Assembly (NCBI GenBank): GCA_016743235.1
Contig: VRZD01000007.1
Coordinates: 62,001-126,000 of the forward strand
DNA length: 64,000 nt
Reading direction: 5' to 3'
Origin: Pantanalinema sp. GBBB05
GTDB taxonomy: Bacteria > Cyanobacteriota > Cyanobacteriia > Leptolyngbyales > Leptolyngbyaceae
Made by a program: the position numbers and the translations under genes. How positions within the stretch are numbered: position 1 is the first letter of the stretch; the number at the start of each line of letters is the position of its first letter. Below the pieces are notes generated by a model, which made no database searches, had not been told where the DNA came from, and worked only from the letters and a program-made list of their open reading frames with translations. This document shows, piece after piece, positions 1 through 8,345 of the stretch.

Positions 1-1
1 T

Positions 2-85
2 TTGCGACTTAAGATTGAGGACGAAGGGGAAAAACGGCTGATTCAGACCGTCCGTGGCGTAGGATATGTGCTCCGCGAAGCCTAA
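2..85 (+). CDS. response regulator, C-terminal end only (partial)
   Basis: The window opens inside a gene. The last 27 codons read LRLKIEDEGEKRLIQTVRGV followed by GYVLREA and a TAA stop. The string TVRGVGYVLRE is the recognisable end of the winged-helix DNA-binding domain (Trans_reg_C) of OmpR/PhoB-family response regulators, where it forms the last beta-hairpin (wing). The receiver domain lies upstream of the window, so the cognate kinase and targets cannot be named. Confidence 0.8.
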   Translation: MRLKIEDEGEKRLIQTVRGVGYVLREA

Positions 86-195
86 TGGTAGCGGTTGCCT
101 TGGGAACTGAGCGGGGTAATTCACAGTCCGGATTCTGACAGTTTTACGCCAGTGGTTAAACCCTTATGGTCACACCATCAAAGTTGGGAGTTGGA

Positions 196-786
196 ATGAA
201 GCAATGTCAGCAATTGATGAACTGGTTCAGCGATCGCCCCAGTCGGCAAGTTAAGTTCTGCCTCAATCTAGCTAGTCCTTTGCTGCTCGTAATCGTTCTA
301 GCTGGATGTGCCTCTATGCCAGGCTCAGCTGTTTCCTCGAATGGGGATAGAACTGTGGCTCAAGATCTGTCTGCTGCTAGCCCGATCGCCCCTGGACCGA
401 GGCAATCACTTCCCATCACAGCCCAGATGAAAGTGGGTGAGAAGGTAATTCAGCTAGAAGTTGCCCAAACCCCGGACCAACAGCAGATTGGACTGATGAA
501 CCGGACTGAATTATCTGACGATCGTGGCATGTTGTTTCCGTTTACTCCCCCCCGCCCTGTTGCTTTCTGGATGAAGAATACATTGATTCCGTTAGACATG
601 ATATTTTTGCGGGATGGCAAGGTGGCACATGTTGCCCGCAATGTCCCTCCCTGTAAAGCTGAGCCTTGTCCTACCTATGGGACACCCGTTGCGATCGATC
701 AAGTGATTGAACTCCGAGGCGGACGGGCTACCGAATTAGGCATTCAACCGGGCGATCGGCTGCTGGTACAACCACTATCTCCATAA
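196..786 (+). CDS. DUF192 family lipoprotein
   Basis: Predicted exported lipoprotein of about 196 residues. A hydrophobic stretch ends in the lipobox LAGC, with Cys about residue 38 from the chosen start. A low-complexity linker follows, then a DUF192 domain with the family hallmarks QIGLMNRTEL, MLFPF, FWMKNTLIPLDMIF and the CKAEPCPTYG loop. DUF192 is a small beta-rich fold whose biochemical role is not established. I chose ATG 196 because GGGAG stands 5 bases before it. An in-frame ATG at 166 would only lengthen an already long leader before the lipobox. It is monocistronic by appearance, with more than 500 bases of non-coding sequence downstream. Confidence 0.8.
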   Translation: MKQCQQLMNWFSDRPSRQVKFCLNLASPLLLVIVLAGCASMPGSAVSSNGDRTVAQDLSAASPIAPGPRQSLPITAQMKVGEKVIQLEVAQTPDQQQIGLMNRTELSDDRGMLFPFTPPRPVAFWMKNTLIPLDMIFLRDGKVAHVARNVPPCKAEPCPTYGTPVAIDQVIELRGGRATELGIQPGDRLLVQPLSP

Positions 787-1338
787 CGGGTTGTCCGAAA
801 ATTCACATAATTTCTCAGTTTTTTTTAAGCATCTGCGGTCAATATACGGTAATCTGTCGTGAGATGGAGTTGAGAGTTTGCCAGTTCATCTAAGCTGGGT
901 GTCTAGATTCTTTTCCAAACCTCTGAGTAGTCGGGGCTTTGGGCTTCAGGACAACTACCTGGCGTAGAAGAATCTCGCAGAGTGGTGTGAGGTAGATCCA
1001 GTTAGATGAGCAGTGGCTAAGCACTTATGCTTGCCTGTAAAGGAGCTATTGCATTGTGATAGCTTCGGTAAGTTTGATTGCAAAAGCTTTTCCCGGCTTG
1101 ATTTCACAGAGTTTCGGTAAAAAAGCTGAAGTGATCCGTACTCATCCATTTACAGTCTGTAGATCTACAGATGTAATCGATGGGCGTCACTGCTTAAGTA
1201 AGCATTAATCTCTTTCAACTACATAAGTCGATCGGATGTTGATTAATCTTGCATCAGCTCGGCTTGGGAGCCAGATCTGAGATTGACCACTGTAACGTTC
1301 CAGATGATTCCCTGAATTACACAATGGTGTCCTATCAC
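787..1338. other. intergenic gap, nothing clear
   Basis: About 550 bases without a convincing gene. Short open frames exist on the minus strand near 955-1149, but they have no start signal and no recognisable product. There is no clear terminator (a T-run at about 822-829 is not preceded by a good stem). The end of the gap presumably holds the promoter of the DUF2949 gene. Confidence 0.5.
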
Positions 1339-1348
1339 AGGAGGTGAT
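1339..1348 (+). promoter_or_regulatory. near-perfect Shine-Dalgarno of the DUF2949 gene
   Basis: AGGAGGTGAT is fully complementary to the 16S rRNA anti-SD tail and sits 6 bases before ATG 1355. Such long SDs are uncommon among the other starts in this window and suggest strong translation of the small protein. Confidence 0.75.
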
Positions 1349-1354
1349 ATAGGC

Positions 1355-1546
1355 ATGGGACCTTCAACATATGCTCGATTGATTCGATTTCTGCAAGAGG
1401 ATTTAGCTCTATCTACGTCCTCTATCTCGATCGCTCTACGTCATTTAGAGCAGGATCCAGGACCGCTGCCCATGATTTTGTGGCAGTACGGTTTAGTCAC
1501 GCTTGAACAACTTGACCGGATTTATGATTGGCTTGAACAAGCTTAA
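1355..1546 (+). CDS. DUF2949 small cyanobacterial protein
   Basis: 63-residue cytosolic protein matching the cyanobacterial DUF2949 family over its whole length: an N-terminal LIRFLQEDLALSTSSI, a central ALRHLEQ and a C-terminal LPMILWQYGLVTLEQLDRI. The two helical halves and the WQYGLVTLEQLD core are the family signature. The function of the family is unknown. The start is fixed by the strong SD at 1339-1348. It is likely transcribed alone and ends before a hairpin at 1678-1705 in front of the convergent aminotransferase gene. Confidence 0.75.
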   Translation: MGPSTYARLIRFLQEDLALSTSSISIALRHLEQDPGPLPMILWQYGLVTLEQLDRIYDWLEQA

Positions 1547-1677
1547 CTGGCTGCAATTTGCTTGTCCGGGAGGAAAGTTCATGAAGGGATTATGCTCCGG
1601 TATGGATGGAATGAATAGATGTGTTCCCTGGCGATATTTTGATCGATTCACTCAACTCAATCAGGTTCAACAGGATC

Positions 1678-1711
1678 GAAAGCGGGCTAAAGCTAGTCCG
1701 CTTTCTGGTTT
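1678..1711 (+). terminator. possible terminator between convergent genes
   Basis: An 8-bp stem GAAAGCGG/CCGCTTTC (1678-1685 and 1698-1705) with a 12-base loop, followed by TGGTTT rather than a clean T-run. It lies between the convergent DUF2949 and aminotransferase genes, so it could stop transcription from the plus side, but it is a weak intrinsic terminator. Confidence 0.4.
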
Positions 1712-1717
1712 AAAAGG

Positions 1718-2875
1718 TTATTGACAGTTAATGACTTTAGCAGCGGCAGTTACTCCTGCTCCGGGTGTGAGGGGATTGTGACCCAGTTCGAGTAGCGTGG
1801 CTTCCAACGCACTCAGAGCCGTCAAAATTTCCCGATCGCTGACATAGCCCAGATGCCCAATCCGTAGGATCTTACCCTTCAAATGATCCTGCCCACCGGC
1901 TAGCATAATTTTGAATCGGTTTTTCATCACGGCTCGAATCGCTTCTGCCTCTAGGCCATCAGGGGGAAATAAGGCGGTTACAGTTGGACTAGCCGCATTT
2001 TCTGGAGCAAATAAGCGAAATCCCAGAGCTTGTAGTCCAGCCCGCAGCGCTTGGCTGAGACGTTGATGACGATCGAAAATTGCCTCTAATCCTTCAGCTT
2101 GCATCATTTGTAATGCGGCTTGTAGGGCAAAGAAGAGGTTTACTGGCGGGGTAAACGGGTTGCTATGCTTGACGGCATCCTGCTGATATTTGCCTAAATC
2201 CAGATAAAAGCGGGGAAATTTCGCACTGGAGTAAGCCTGCCAGGCTTTAGGGCTAACAGCCACAAATCCTAAACCGGGTGGCATCATGTACCCTTTTTGC
2301 GAGGCGGAGACAACGACATCCAATCCCCAGTCATCTATGGGAATATGGACAGATCCCAAACTGGTCACAGCATCAACCATAATTAATGCTTCACCATGTG
2401 CTTTGACATAGCGATTAATGGTTTTCAGATCATTGATTACCCCCGTGGAGGTTTCACTATGGGTAATGATCACCGCTTTGATCGTTTTGTCGGTATCGGT
2501 AGTTAACCGATCGCGAAACTGTTCTGGATCTAGGGGTTGTCCCCACTCCGCCGTAATCGTATCTACCTGTAGACCAAACTTCTGGGCGAGATCTGCCCAA
2601 CGATCGCCGAATTTGCCATTACACCCGACTAACACGCGATCGCCGGGACTGAGGAAGTTAATCATGCCCGCTTCCATCGCGCCCGTGCCACTGCTGGCTA
2701 GAATCAGCACATCATGTTGGGTTTGGTGTAACCATTTCAGGTTTTGAGTCACCTCCGCCATGATTTGAAAAAATTCGTCGCTGCGATGGGCGATCGGGTG
2801 TTTCGCCATTGCCAATAAAACAGGTTCCGGGACTGGTGTAGGTCCTGGAACCATTAACATGAACTGATTGTCCAT
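1718..2875 (-). CDS. class V aminotransferase (alanine/serine--glyoxylate type)
   Basis: 385-residue PLP-dependent fold-type I enzyme. The N-terminal MVPGPTPVPEPVLLAM and HRSDEFF are typical of alanine--glyoxylate/serine--glyoxylate aminotransferases. SSGTGAMEAG (residues 61-70) binds the cofactor phosphate, VDAVTSLG carries the ring-binding Asp168, and SASQKGYMMPPG contains the Schiff-base Lys194. Length is normal. In cyanobacteria these proteins are often mislabelled as the small subunit of a soluble hydrogenase; a transaminase role linked to glyoxylate/photorespiration or serine metabolism is more likely. The exact substrate cannot be read from the sequence. The next minus-strand gene upstream (2920-3153) is 44 bases away and could share its transcript. 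Confidence 0.85.
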   Translation of the reverse strand: MDNQFMLMVPGPTPVPEPVLLAMAKHPIAHRSDEFFQIMAEVTQNLKWLHQTQHDVLILASSGTGAMEAGMINFLSPGDRVLVGCNGKFGDRWADLAQKFGLQVDTITAEWGQPLDPEQFRDRLTTDTDKTIKAVIITHSETSTGVINDLKTINRYVKAHGEALIMVDAVTSLGSVHIPIDDWGLDVVVSASQKGYMMPPGLGFVAVSPKAWQAYSSAKFPRFYLDLGKYQQDAVKHSNPFTPPVNLFFALQAALQMMQAEGLEAIFDRHQRLSQALRAGLQALGFRLFAPENAASPTVTALFPPDGLEAEAIRAVMKNRFKIMLAGGQDHLKGKILRIGHLGYVSDREILTALSALEATLLELGHNPLTPGAGVTAAAKVINCQ

Positions 2876-2919
2876 TCTGCTTTTTACTATCTACCTGAAG
2901 ATTATTCTAGTTGCCAGTC

Positions 2920-3153
2920 CTAAGGTAATCTTTCCCAGGCAACGGCGACAATTTCACTGAGCCAACGGCGTTGATGCGGTTCTAATAAAGCGTCATCAGC
3001 TAACACTTCGGCAGTTAGTTCTTCTAATGATTGTCCTTGGGAGCGAGCGACTAAGACCACACCGGCGATCGCGGAGACGATTAACTCCTCATCTACCGAT
3101 TTTTGGCGCAGGGCAACTACTTCTTGAGGATTGACTGGAATAGGATAATTCAT
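2920..3153 (-). CDS. small conserved-looking hypothetical protein
   Basis: 77 residues, acidic, mostly helical by inspection, without signal peptide or membrane segment. It starts with NYPIPVNPQEVVALRQKS and ends HQRRWLSEIVAVAWERLP. I recall similar short proteins next to metabolic genes in cyanobacteria but cannot name a family. It stands 44 bases upstream of the aminotransferase on the same strand, so the two may form an operon. No catalytic motif is visible. Confidence 0.6.
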   Translation of the reverse strand: MNYPIPVNPQEVVALRQKSVDEELIVSAIAGVVLVARSQGQSLEELTAEVLADDALLEPHQRRWLSEIVAVAWERLP

Positions 3154-3301
3154 GGCGATATCACATAGCGGGACGATGCCCAGTTAAATAATGAGAACGA
3201 TGTAAAGTTTGTTGGCAAAAGTGTGTAATGAAGTCTAGCGTACTTTTAGGGTTTCTTAACCTCTATCTTGAGTATTGGTACATTGAATTTTACAAACTCC
3301 G

Positions 3302-5398
3302 ATGAAAGAAATACTCTATATTGAAGTTCCTACGCCAGAAACGCCTTCTGTTATAACCTGGCTTCAGCAAGAATTGACATTGAATTTGGTAGAAAAGATT
3401 CCGGCGCCGACGGGTCTTCGGCTGCGGTTCCCTGCTACTACCGATCGCACTCATACCATTTCTGAATCCGAGCTGCCCCGATCGGGTGAATTAGCGATCG
3501 CGGTTTGGTCACTGCAACGCACCACTTATCTAAAAGTCTTTCGCTGGGCTGATCGACCACTACCAGGAGAACAGGCAATTTTACAAACCCTGACTCAACA
3601 GATTCGAGAGCGCTTTCCGAATCAGTATCCCGCTCCACCGGCGATCGATCTGTCACGGCAGACGATCTTTGAAGCCCTGGCAGATCATTATCCCTTAACG
3701 GTCAAATACTTCCAAAAAATCCCGAATGGTGAATATGATCTGACTCGTGTTTACTGGTGGGAACAACGGTGGCGGGAGAGTGTGCAGCGACCGCAACAGC
3801 CGAAACAAGTAGTGTTTACGCAGCGATCGGCACAACAGACAACCGAATCACCGCACTATGACTTGATCTATGTGGGCGGGGCACTGGGTGTAATTCATGC
3901 AGCGGCGATGGCTCAGCTTGGTTATCGGGTGTTGCTGCTGGAACGCTTACCCTTCGGCAGAATGAATCGGGAATGGAACATTTCTCGTATGGAGTTCCAG
4001 AGTTTGATTGATCTGGGATTATTTACTCCTGCCGAATTTGAGAGTGTGATTGCCAGGGAATATATTGATGGCTTTAACAAGTTTTTTGATGCCAATAATC
4101 CGCCCCAAGCCAAAGCGCCAATTTTGCATACCCCTACGGTATTAAATATTGGTTTAGATGCCGAAAAACTGTTGCGAGTGTGTGGGGAAAAGTTGCGGCA
4201 GGCGGGTGGTGAAATTTGGGATGAAACAGAGTTTGTTCGGGCTGATGTCAGTCCAGATCAAGTAGTTGTCCAGGCGCAACATTTACCAACTCAGGGCGAT
4301 CGCACGGCGACTGGACGACTGTTAATTGATGCGATGGGCACAGCCTCCCCGATCGCCTGGCAGTTAAACGGCGGACGCACTTTTGATAGTGTTTGTCCTA
4401 CAGTAGGAGCGGTGATTGCGAGTGGATTTGAGCCGGGAGTGTGGGATGCCCACTATGGCGATGTGTTGAACAGTCACGGGGATATTTCGCGGGGACGGCA
4501 GCTGATTTGGGAACTGTTTCCGGCGGAAGAGGATGAACTGACCTTTTATCTCTTCCACTATCATCAAGTGCATCCTGAGAATCCCGGTTCGTTGCTGGAA
4601 ATGTACGAGGACTTTTTCACCATTCTGCCGGAGTATCGACGCTGTGACATGGAGCAGTTGGTGTGGAAAAAAGCCACGTTCGGTTACATTCCCGGACACT
4701 TTACCGCCAGTGGTCGCGATCGTCAGGTGGCGTTCGATCGGTTAATGGCGATCGGGGATGCGGCTTCCCTGCAATCTCCGTTAATCTTTACTGGCTTTGG
4801 TTCCTTAGTTAGAAATCTGCCTCGGTTGGTGCATTTATTAGATGTGGCGCTAAAACATGATTTGCTCACGGTGCAACACCTGAATCAAATTCGGGCTTAT
4901 CAAAGTAACATTGCGGTCACCTGGCTATTCTCTAAAGGCATGATGGTGCCAACGGGAAAATTTCTAGCACCCGAGCGGGTTAACTCCATGCTTAACACCT
5001 TTTTTGGTGTGTTAGCCGCTGAGTCAAATCAGGTGGCCGAAACCTTTATTAAAGATCGGATCGATTGGGTGTCTTTTAATCGCATGGCATTAGTCGCTGC
5101 CTGGAAGAATCCCCTGCTACTCGTCTGGATCTGGGAACTGGCAAGTGTAGGTGATTTTGTCCGATGGTTGGGCAGCTATGCCTCATTTACCTTCCATGCC
5201 TTTATTAGTGCCTTACTGGGCAGTTGGTTTCCGGGATGGGTGCGGCAAATTCGTCCCTGGTTGGAACCTCGCTTTCCGGCGATCTGGTTCTGGCTTCTGG
5301 CTCAGAGTTATGCGTTTACGGATGGTGTCGGCAAACCGCAACCAACTTCAGCGACGGGGATTCGCTTAAAACCAATCACCCCCCAGGAGGTTGGTTAA
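3302..5398 (+). CDS. CruA/CruP-like FAD-dependent oxidoreductase (lycopene-cyclase family)
   Basis: 698-residue flavoprotein. After an N-terminal region of about 185 residues of unknown role comes a Rossmann FAD motif, YDLIYVGGALGVIHAAAMAQ (from residue 186), followed by VLLLER. Then comes the signature REWNISR also seen in the lycopene cyclases CruA/CruP. GDAASLQSPLIFTGFGSL is the second FAD-binding block of the same family. The C-terminal 150 residues are hydrophobic and aromatic-rich, suggesting membrane association. Known CruA/CruP proteins act in carotenoid ring formation or in protecting photosystems. The first Gly of the dinucleotide motif is placed unusually (GGALG) but this is seen in the family. 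Whether it is a true cyclase is an inference. Upstream 3154-3301 presumably holds its promoter. Confidence 0.65.
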   Translation: MKEILYIEVPTPETPSVITWLQQELTLNLVEKIPAPTGLRLRFPATTDRTHTISESELPRSGELAIAVWSLQRTTYLKVFRWADRPLPGEQAILQTLTQQIRERFPNQYPAPPAIDLSRQTIFEALADHYPLTVKYFQKIPNGEYDLTRVYWWEQRWRESVQRPQQPKQVVFTQRSAQQTTESPHYDLIYVGGALGVIHAAAMAQLGYRVLLLERLPFGRMNREWNISRMEFQSLIDLGLFTPAEFESVIAREYIDGFNKFFDANNPPQAKAPILHTPTVLNIGLDAEKLLRVCGEKLRQAGGEIWDETEFVRADVSPDQVVVQAQHLPTQGDRTATGRLLIDAMGTASPIAWQLNGGRTFDSVCPTVGAVIASGFEPGVWDAHYGDVLNSHGDISRGRQLIWELFPAEEDELTFYLFHYHQVHPENPGSLLEMYEDFFTILPEYRRCDMEQLVWKKATFGYIPGHFTASGRDRQVAFDRLMAIGDAASLQSPLIFTGFGSLVRNLPRLVHLLDVALKHDLLTVQHLNQIRAYQSNIAVTWLFSKGMMVPTGKFLAPERVNSMLNTFFGVLAAESNQVAETFIKDRIDWVSFNRMALVAAWKNPLLLVWIWELASVGDFVRWLGSYASFTFHAFISALLGSWFPGWVRQIRPWLEPRFPAIWFWLLAQSYAFTDGVGKPQPTSATGIRLKPITPQEVG

Positions 5399-5417
5399 TC
5401 GCCAGCCATTCCACAAC

Positions 5418-5971
5418 CTAGCTCTTGGGAGCTTGTAAGCCATCCCGTGCCATCTTGGCTCCCAGGAACAACCCGATCGCGAGACTGCCAAAGAACATGG
5501 ATAGCCAATTAATGGCTTCAAAGGGATTAAATTGGGGCTTCTGTTCCGCAATCAGCGTATTAGTTGGATTGTCTGGATCGTACCAAACTGTAACGGTTTG
5601 ACCTTTCCAGTAGGGAGAGCTTAGACCCGACCCGCCACCCCGTCTACGCGGTGAACCATAAACCGTAACGCAGGTGCTATTCACCTCATGGGGTCTGCCC
5701 GTGCGATCGCTAAAGCGAATGATGGCACAATACATTCTCGATCGAGAGCTGCTATGGCTTCCGGGCTGCTCGGAAGCGGTGCGGCGCACAACTACAGCGG
5801 GAGCAGAGATCCAATCCCAGTAAGATAGCTTACTAACCGAAGTCCACAGGCTAATCACCACAACGAACAGCGTGACAACGCCATTAACCCACCTGCACCC
5901 GCGAAGCTAACCATGATTAAGGCTAGGAGCGGTTTGCGAATGGGGTCTGGTAGCTGAGATGGTTGGGGCAT
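5418..5971 (-). pseudogene. DUF3592-type membrane protein with apparent frameshift
   Basis: An open frame begins with ATG at 5971, 21 bases after the pyrE stop, and reads MPQPSQLPDPIRKPLLALIM, then VSFAGAGGLMA. It then runs into a stop on the minus strand shortly after. A different frame, open from about 5880 to 5418, reads VVTLFVVVISLWTSVSKLSY and continues with a DUF3592-like domain (YWKGQTVTVWYDPDNPTNT) and a second membrane helix near the end. Joining the frames at about 5880-5882 by one missing base gives an uninterrupted first transmembrane helix. Either the gene is broken by a one-base deletion or the assembly has an error there. If a product exists from the GTG at 5861 (147 residues), it lacks half of the first helix. 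Confidence 0.6.
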
Positions 5972-5992
5972 GAGGTGGACTGAGCTGTTTGC

Positions 5993-6616
5993 TTACCCCT
6001 GTTGCAGTTCTGCCCAGCGTTTCTGGAGGTCGGGAATAGTAAACACGGATTGAAATGGTAATCCAGCCTGTTGATAAAATTCGGCGCCGCCTTGCTGGCG
6101 ATCGACCAAGGCAATCACCCCATTCACTTGATAGCCCGCATCTCGTAAGCGATCGACGGCTTTCATCGCCGATTGTCCCGTGGTGACGACATCTTCTAAC
6201 ACCGTGACGGCGCTACCTTCGGGTAGGCTTGGACCTTCAATATAGGCACGGGTGCCATGTCCTTTGGTTTCTTTGCGGACAATTAAAGCTGTTAACGGTC
6301 GGTTTTCTAAAGCGCCAACGACACTCACCGCTGTGACGATCGGGTCGGCTCCCAGCGTCAATCCGGCGACAGCTTGGGTTTCGGGGGGAACGAGGGGTAA
6401 TAAAATCCGTCCGACGGCAAGCCCACCCCAGGGATGCAGCGTCACTTGCTTGCCATTGATGTAATAGGAAGCCTTTTGTCCTGAAGACAACACAAAATCA
6501 CCTTCTTGATAGGCAACCTGACAAAATAAATCTAATAGTTGTTGCCGCAGTGCCGCTAAATCCATGGTGGAAATTGTGGGTAAGGACTCCGGGAATGATT
6601 GACAAATATTCGTCAT
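5993..6616 (-). CDS. pyrE: orotate phosphoribosyltransferase
   Basis: Pyrimidine biosynthesis enzyme that joins orotate to PRPP to make OMP. The type I PRTase PRPP-binding motif is clear as VTVLEDVVTTGQSAMKAV near residue 140. The N-terminal LSSGQKASYYINGKQVTLHP and the RKETKGHGT flexible loop are also as in PyrE. At 207 residues it is slightly longer than usual. An internal ATG at 6565 (MDLAALRQQLL) matches the more common N-terminus and may be the true start. A damaged DUF3592 gene follows 21 bases downstream on the same strand. Confidence 0.93.
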   Translation of the reverse strand: MTNICQSFPESLPTISTMDLAALRQQLLDLFCQVAYQEGDFVLSSGQKASYYINGKQVTLHPWGGLAVGRILLPLVPPETQAVAGLTLGADPIVTAVSVVGALENRPLTALIVRKETKGHGTRAYIEGPSLPEGSAVTVLEDVVTTGQSAMKAVDRLRDAGYQVNGVIALVDRQQGGAEFYQQAGLPFQSVFTIPDLQKRWAELQQG

Positions 6617-6770
6617 AGATTTGGGAGAAGCTCAGTAAAATTGAGTCAGACTAAGTATTAGGTTGGGGCAGACTTGTAGAGGATGATTTTACAGCAATCC
6701 AGAGCTTCTCTCCTCCTGATCTTAGTCTTAAAAACGGACAGATACCGCTCAAAAATTGAGGAGTATGTTC

Positions 6771-7271
6771 ATGCCAATCAAGTCTGATTTCTACCGGATT
6801 GTCAGTCGGAGCGCGATCGCTTGTCTGACCGTTATGACGTTTTCTAGTGCGATCACGCCAGCGGCAAAGGCTCAAGATACCATTCGTTTTTCACCTGTGA
6901 CTAGGCTGCAAACGATTCCTGAGCGATTTGATGAGGTCTATTTCCGACGTGATCCAGATTATTTCGCCAATCGCACTCTGATCCGGCAACTCCTATTTTT
7001 GACCGGACCCTTCTCAGAGAATGAAATTGCCAATGATGCTCAAGGGCTTTCGGATTTGTACTACGAAACCATGAGTCGTCAACTGAACAATTTCCCGATC
7101 GTGCGGACTCCAGATTTGCCTAATCCCTTTAACGAAAGCCTGCTCACCTTGCCTAAATTGGCGAATAGCCCACCTCTGTTAGTGGAGCAGCCTCCCTTTG
7201 TCTCGCCGCCCATTGTGGCACCTCCGGTCACCCGACCGCAGCCCGACTCACCCGTACCAGCATTGTGGTAA
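6771..7271 (+). CDS. secreted hypothetical protein
   Basis: 166 residues from ATG 6771, chosen because GAGGAG (6758-6763) stands 7 bases before it; TTG 6756 and ATG 6765 are too close to the SD. The N-terminus is a signal peptide (hydrophobic AIACLTVMTFSSAITPA, then AKAQD as a cleavage site). The mature part has an acidic helical region with FDEVYFRRDPDYFANRT and a proline-rich tail (VEQPPFVSPPIVAPPVTRPQ). I do not recognise the family. It is probably periplasmic or outer-membrane associated. The stop codon lies next to the 3' end of the minus-strand tRNA. Confidence 0.7.
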   Translation: MPIKSDFYRIVSRSAIACLTVMTFSSAITPAAKAQDTIRFSPVTRLQTIPERFDEVYFRRDPDYFANRTLIRQLLFLTGPFSENEIANDAQGLSDLYYETMSRQLNNFPIVRTPDLPNPFNESLLTLPKLANSPPLLVEQPPFVSPPIVAPPVTRPQPDSPVPALW

Positions 7272-7272
7272 A

Positions 7273-7345
7273 TCCAGGGTGCAGGAGTTGAACCTGCCTG
7301 GGGCGAATTATGAGTTCGCTGCCTCAACCGCTCGGCCAACCCTGG
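7273..7345 (-). tRNA. tRNA with CAU anticodon, probably tRNA-Ile2 (lysidine type)
   Basis: Folds as a cloverleaf on the minus strand: acceptor CCAGGGT/ACCCTGG with discriminator A, D-arm GGCCGAGCGGTTGAGGC, anticodon stem GCGAA/TTCGC with loop CTCATAA, 5-base variable region, T-arm GCAGG-TTCAACT-CCTGC. The 3' CCA is not encoded. The anticodon CAU could mean elongator Met or Ile2, whose C34 is converted to lysidine by TilS. The D-arm and the AACTCATAATT anticodon region resemble plastid trnI-CAU more than trnM-CAU, so I favour Ile2. Confidence 0.9.
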
Positions 7346-7430
7346 CTGAACCAATTGTAGCCTGATTTTATTGCAGGCTAAAGGATACCAATTCTTTCCT
7401 TTGTCACCAAAGGATTTTACCGTTCTGTAG

Positions 7431-7456
7431 GGACATACTATAGTATGTCCTTTTTT
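7431..7456 (+). terminator. intrinsic terminator (perfect 20-bp palindrome)
   Basis: GGACATACTA followed directly by its exact complement TAGTATGTCC, then six T. It is well placed to end plus-strand transcription from the secreted-protein gene after it passes the antisense tRNA. The stem has no unpaired loop on paper, so the central few pairs must open to form the turn. Confidence 0.75.
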
Positions 7457-7593
7457 GTGAGTCATCCAGGGACGATCTCATTTACAATTCTTTTCTAAAC
7501 TGATCGAATCAGATCAGGATCTAAATTGGGTAGAACAAGCTAGTGTAGTTACCAATCAGAAGCCACTGAACGATCGCTGGCACTTAAATACCT

Positions 7594-8250
7594 ATGAAAC
7601 TGAACTCGACTGTTGCCCTGACTTTAGTGCTTTTAACTTCAATGCTGGCGGCTGGCTTGGTGAGTGCTGCCTTTGGGCTAACGCTCGGGCGAGATGCCTT
7701 GAAGGGGATTACTCAGCCTGATACTCGACCGACAAACAATTTGGCTAATCGGAAAGGGAAGCCTGCTCGGCAAAGTGAATTAGTGATTCTGCGGGAAGAG
7801 GACATCCTCAAAAATGTGAAGGCGCATATTGAGGGTGGGGCTGTTAAGGCGGCAGGAAATGCGGCTAGTGCACCGAATCAAGAGGACAAAGCGGCTGTGC
7901 AATCGCGCTTTCCGATCGTGGCTCAGGATCAGGGGGTGACCTTAGAGATCAAATCAGCGCAGCGAGAAGATAGCTTTCTGGTTTTCAATGTGACGCTACG
8001 CAACAACGGTAATCAAGCCGTCCAGTTTCTCTATAGTGATTTGGAAGTGACGGATGACCAGGGGCAAGTTTTAAACGCTAAGACGGAAGGATTACCTGGA
8101 GAATTGCCGTCCAAGAGTCAGACATTTTCTGGTACGATTCGGATCCCATCAGAATTATTAGAAAAAGTGGAAAAAATTTCCCTAACGCTCACCGATTACC
8201 CAGATCAACAGTTGCAACTGAAAGCGCCTGATGTTCCTGTTGCTAAATAA
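7594..8250 (+). CDS. membrane-anchored protein with Ig-like (DUF4352-type) domain
   Basis: 218 residues. Residues 7-30 are a hydrophobic signal/anchor (ALTLVLLTSMLAAGLVSAAF). A polar linker with KGKPARQSELVILREEDI follows. The C-terminal about 110 residues form a beta-sandwich-like module: VTLEIKSAQREDSFLVFNVT, LRNNGNQAVQFLYSDLEVTD, GELPSKSQTFSGTIRIP, EKISLTLTDYP. This pattern of paired strands with an RNNG turn resembles DUF4352-type immunoglobulin-like domains that sit outside the cytoplasmic membrane. No enzyme motif is present. The role is unknown; perhaps a structural or sensing partner of the CNNM-type protein 95 bases downstream. Confidence 0.6.
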   Translation: MKLNSTVALTLVLLTSMLAAGLVSAAFGLTLGRDALKGITQPDTRPTNNLANRKGKPARQSELVILREEDILKNVKAHIEGGAVKAAGNAASAPNQEDKAAVQSRFPIVAQDQGVTLEIKSAQREDSFLVFNVTLRNNGNQAVQFLYSDLEVTDDQGQVLNAKTEGLPGELPSKSQTFSGTIRIPSELLEKVEKISLTLTDYPDQQLQLKAPDVPVAK

Positions 8251-8345
8251 AGGATGCGCCACTGTGGCTTGGCTAAATCGACTGTTCGTTGGGCGTGGAG
8301 CCGATCGTCACTGCATGACTTGTCCTGCTGCTAAGTGAGGAACGG

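Noticed and set aside
787..1338. Small minus-strand ORF at 955-1149 as a gene
   Set aside because: No SD, no family resemblance, composition like non-coding DNA.
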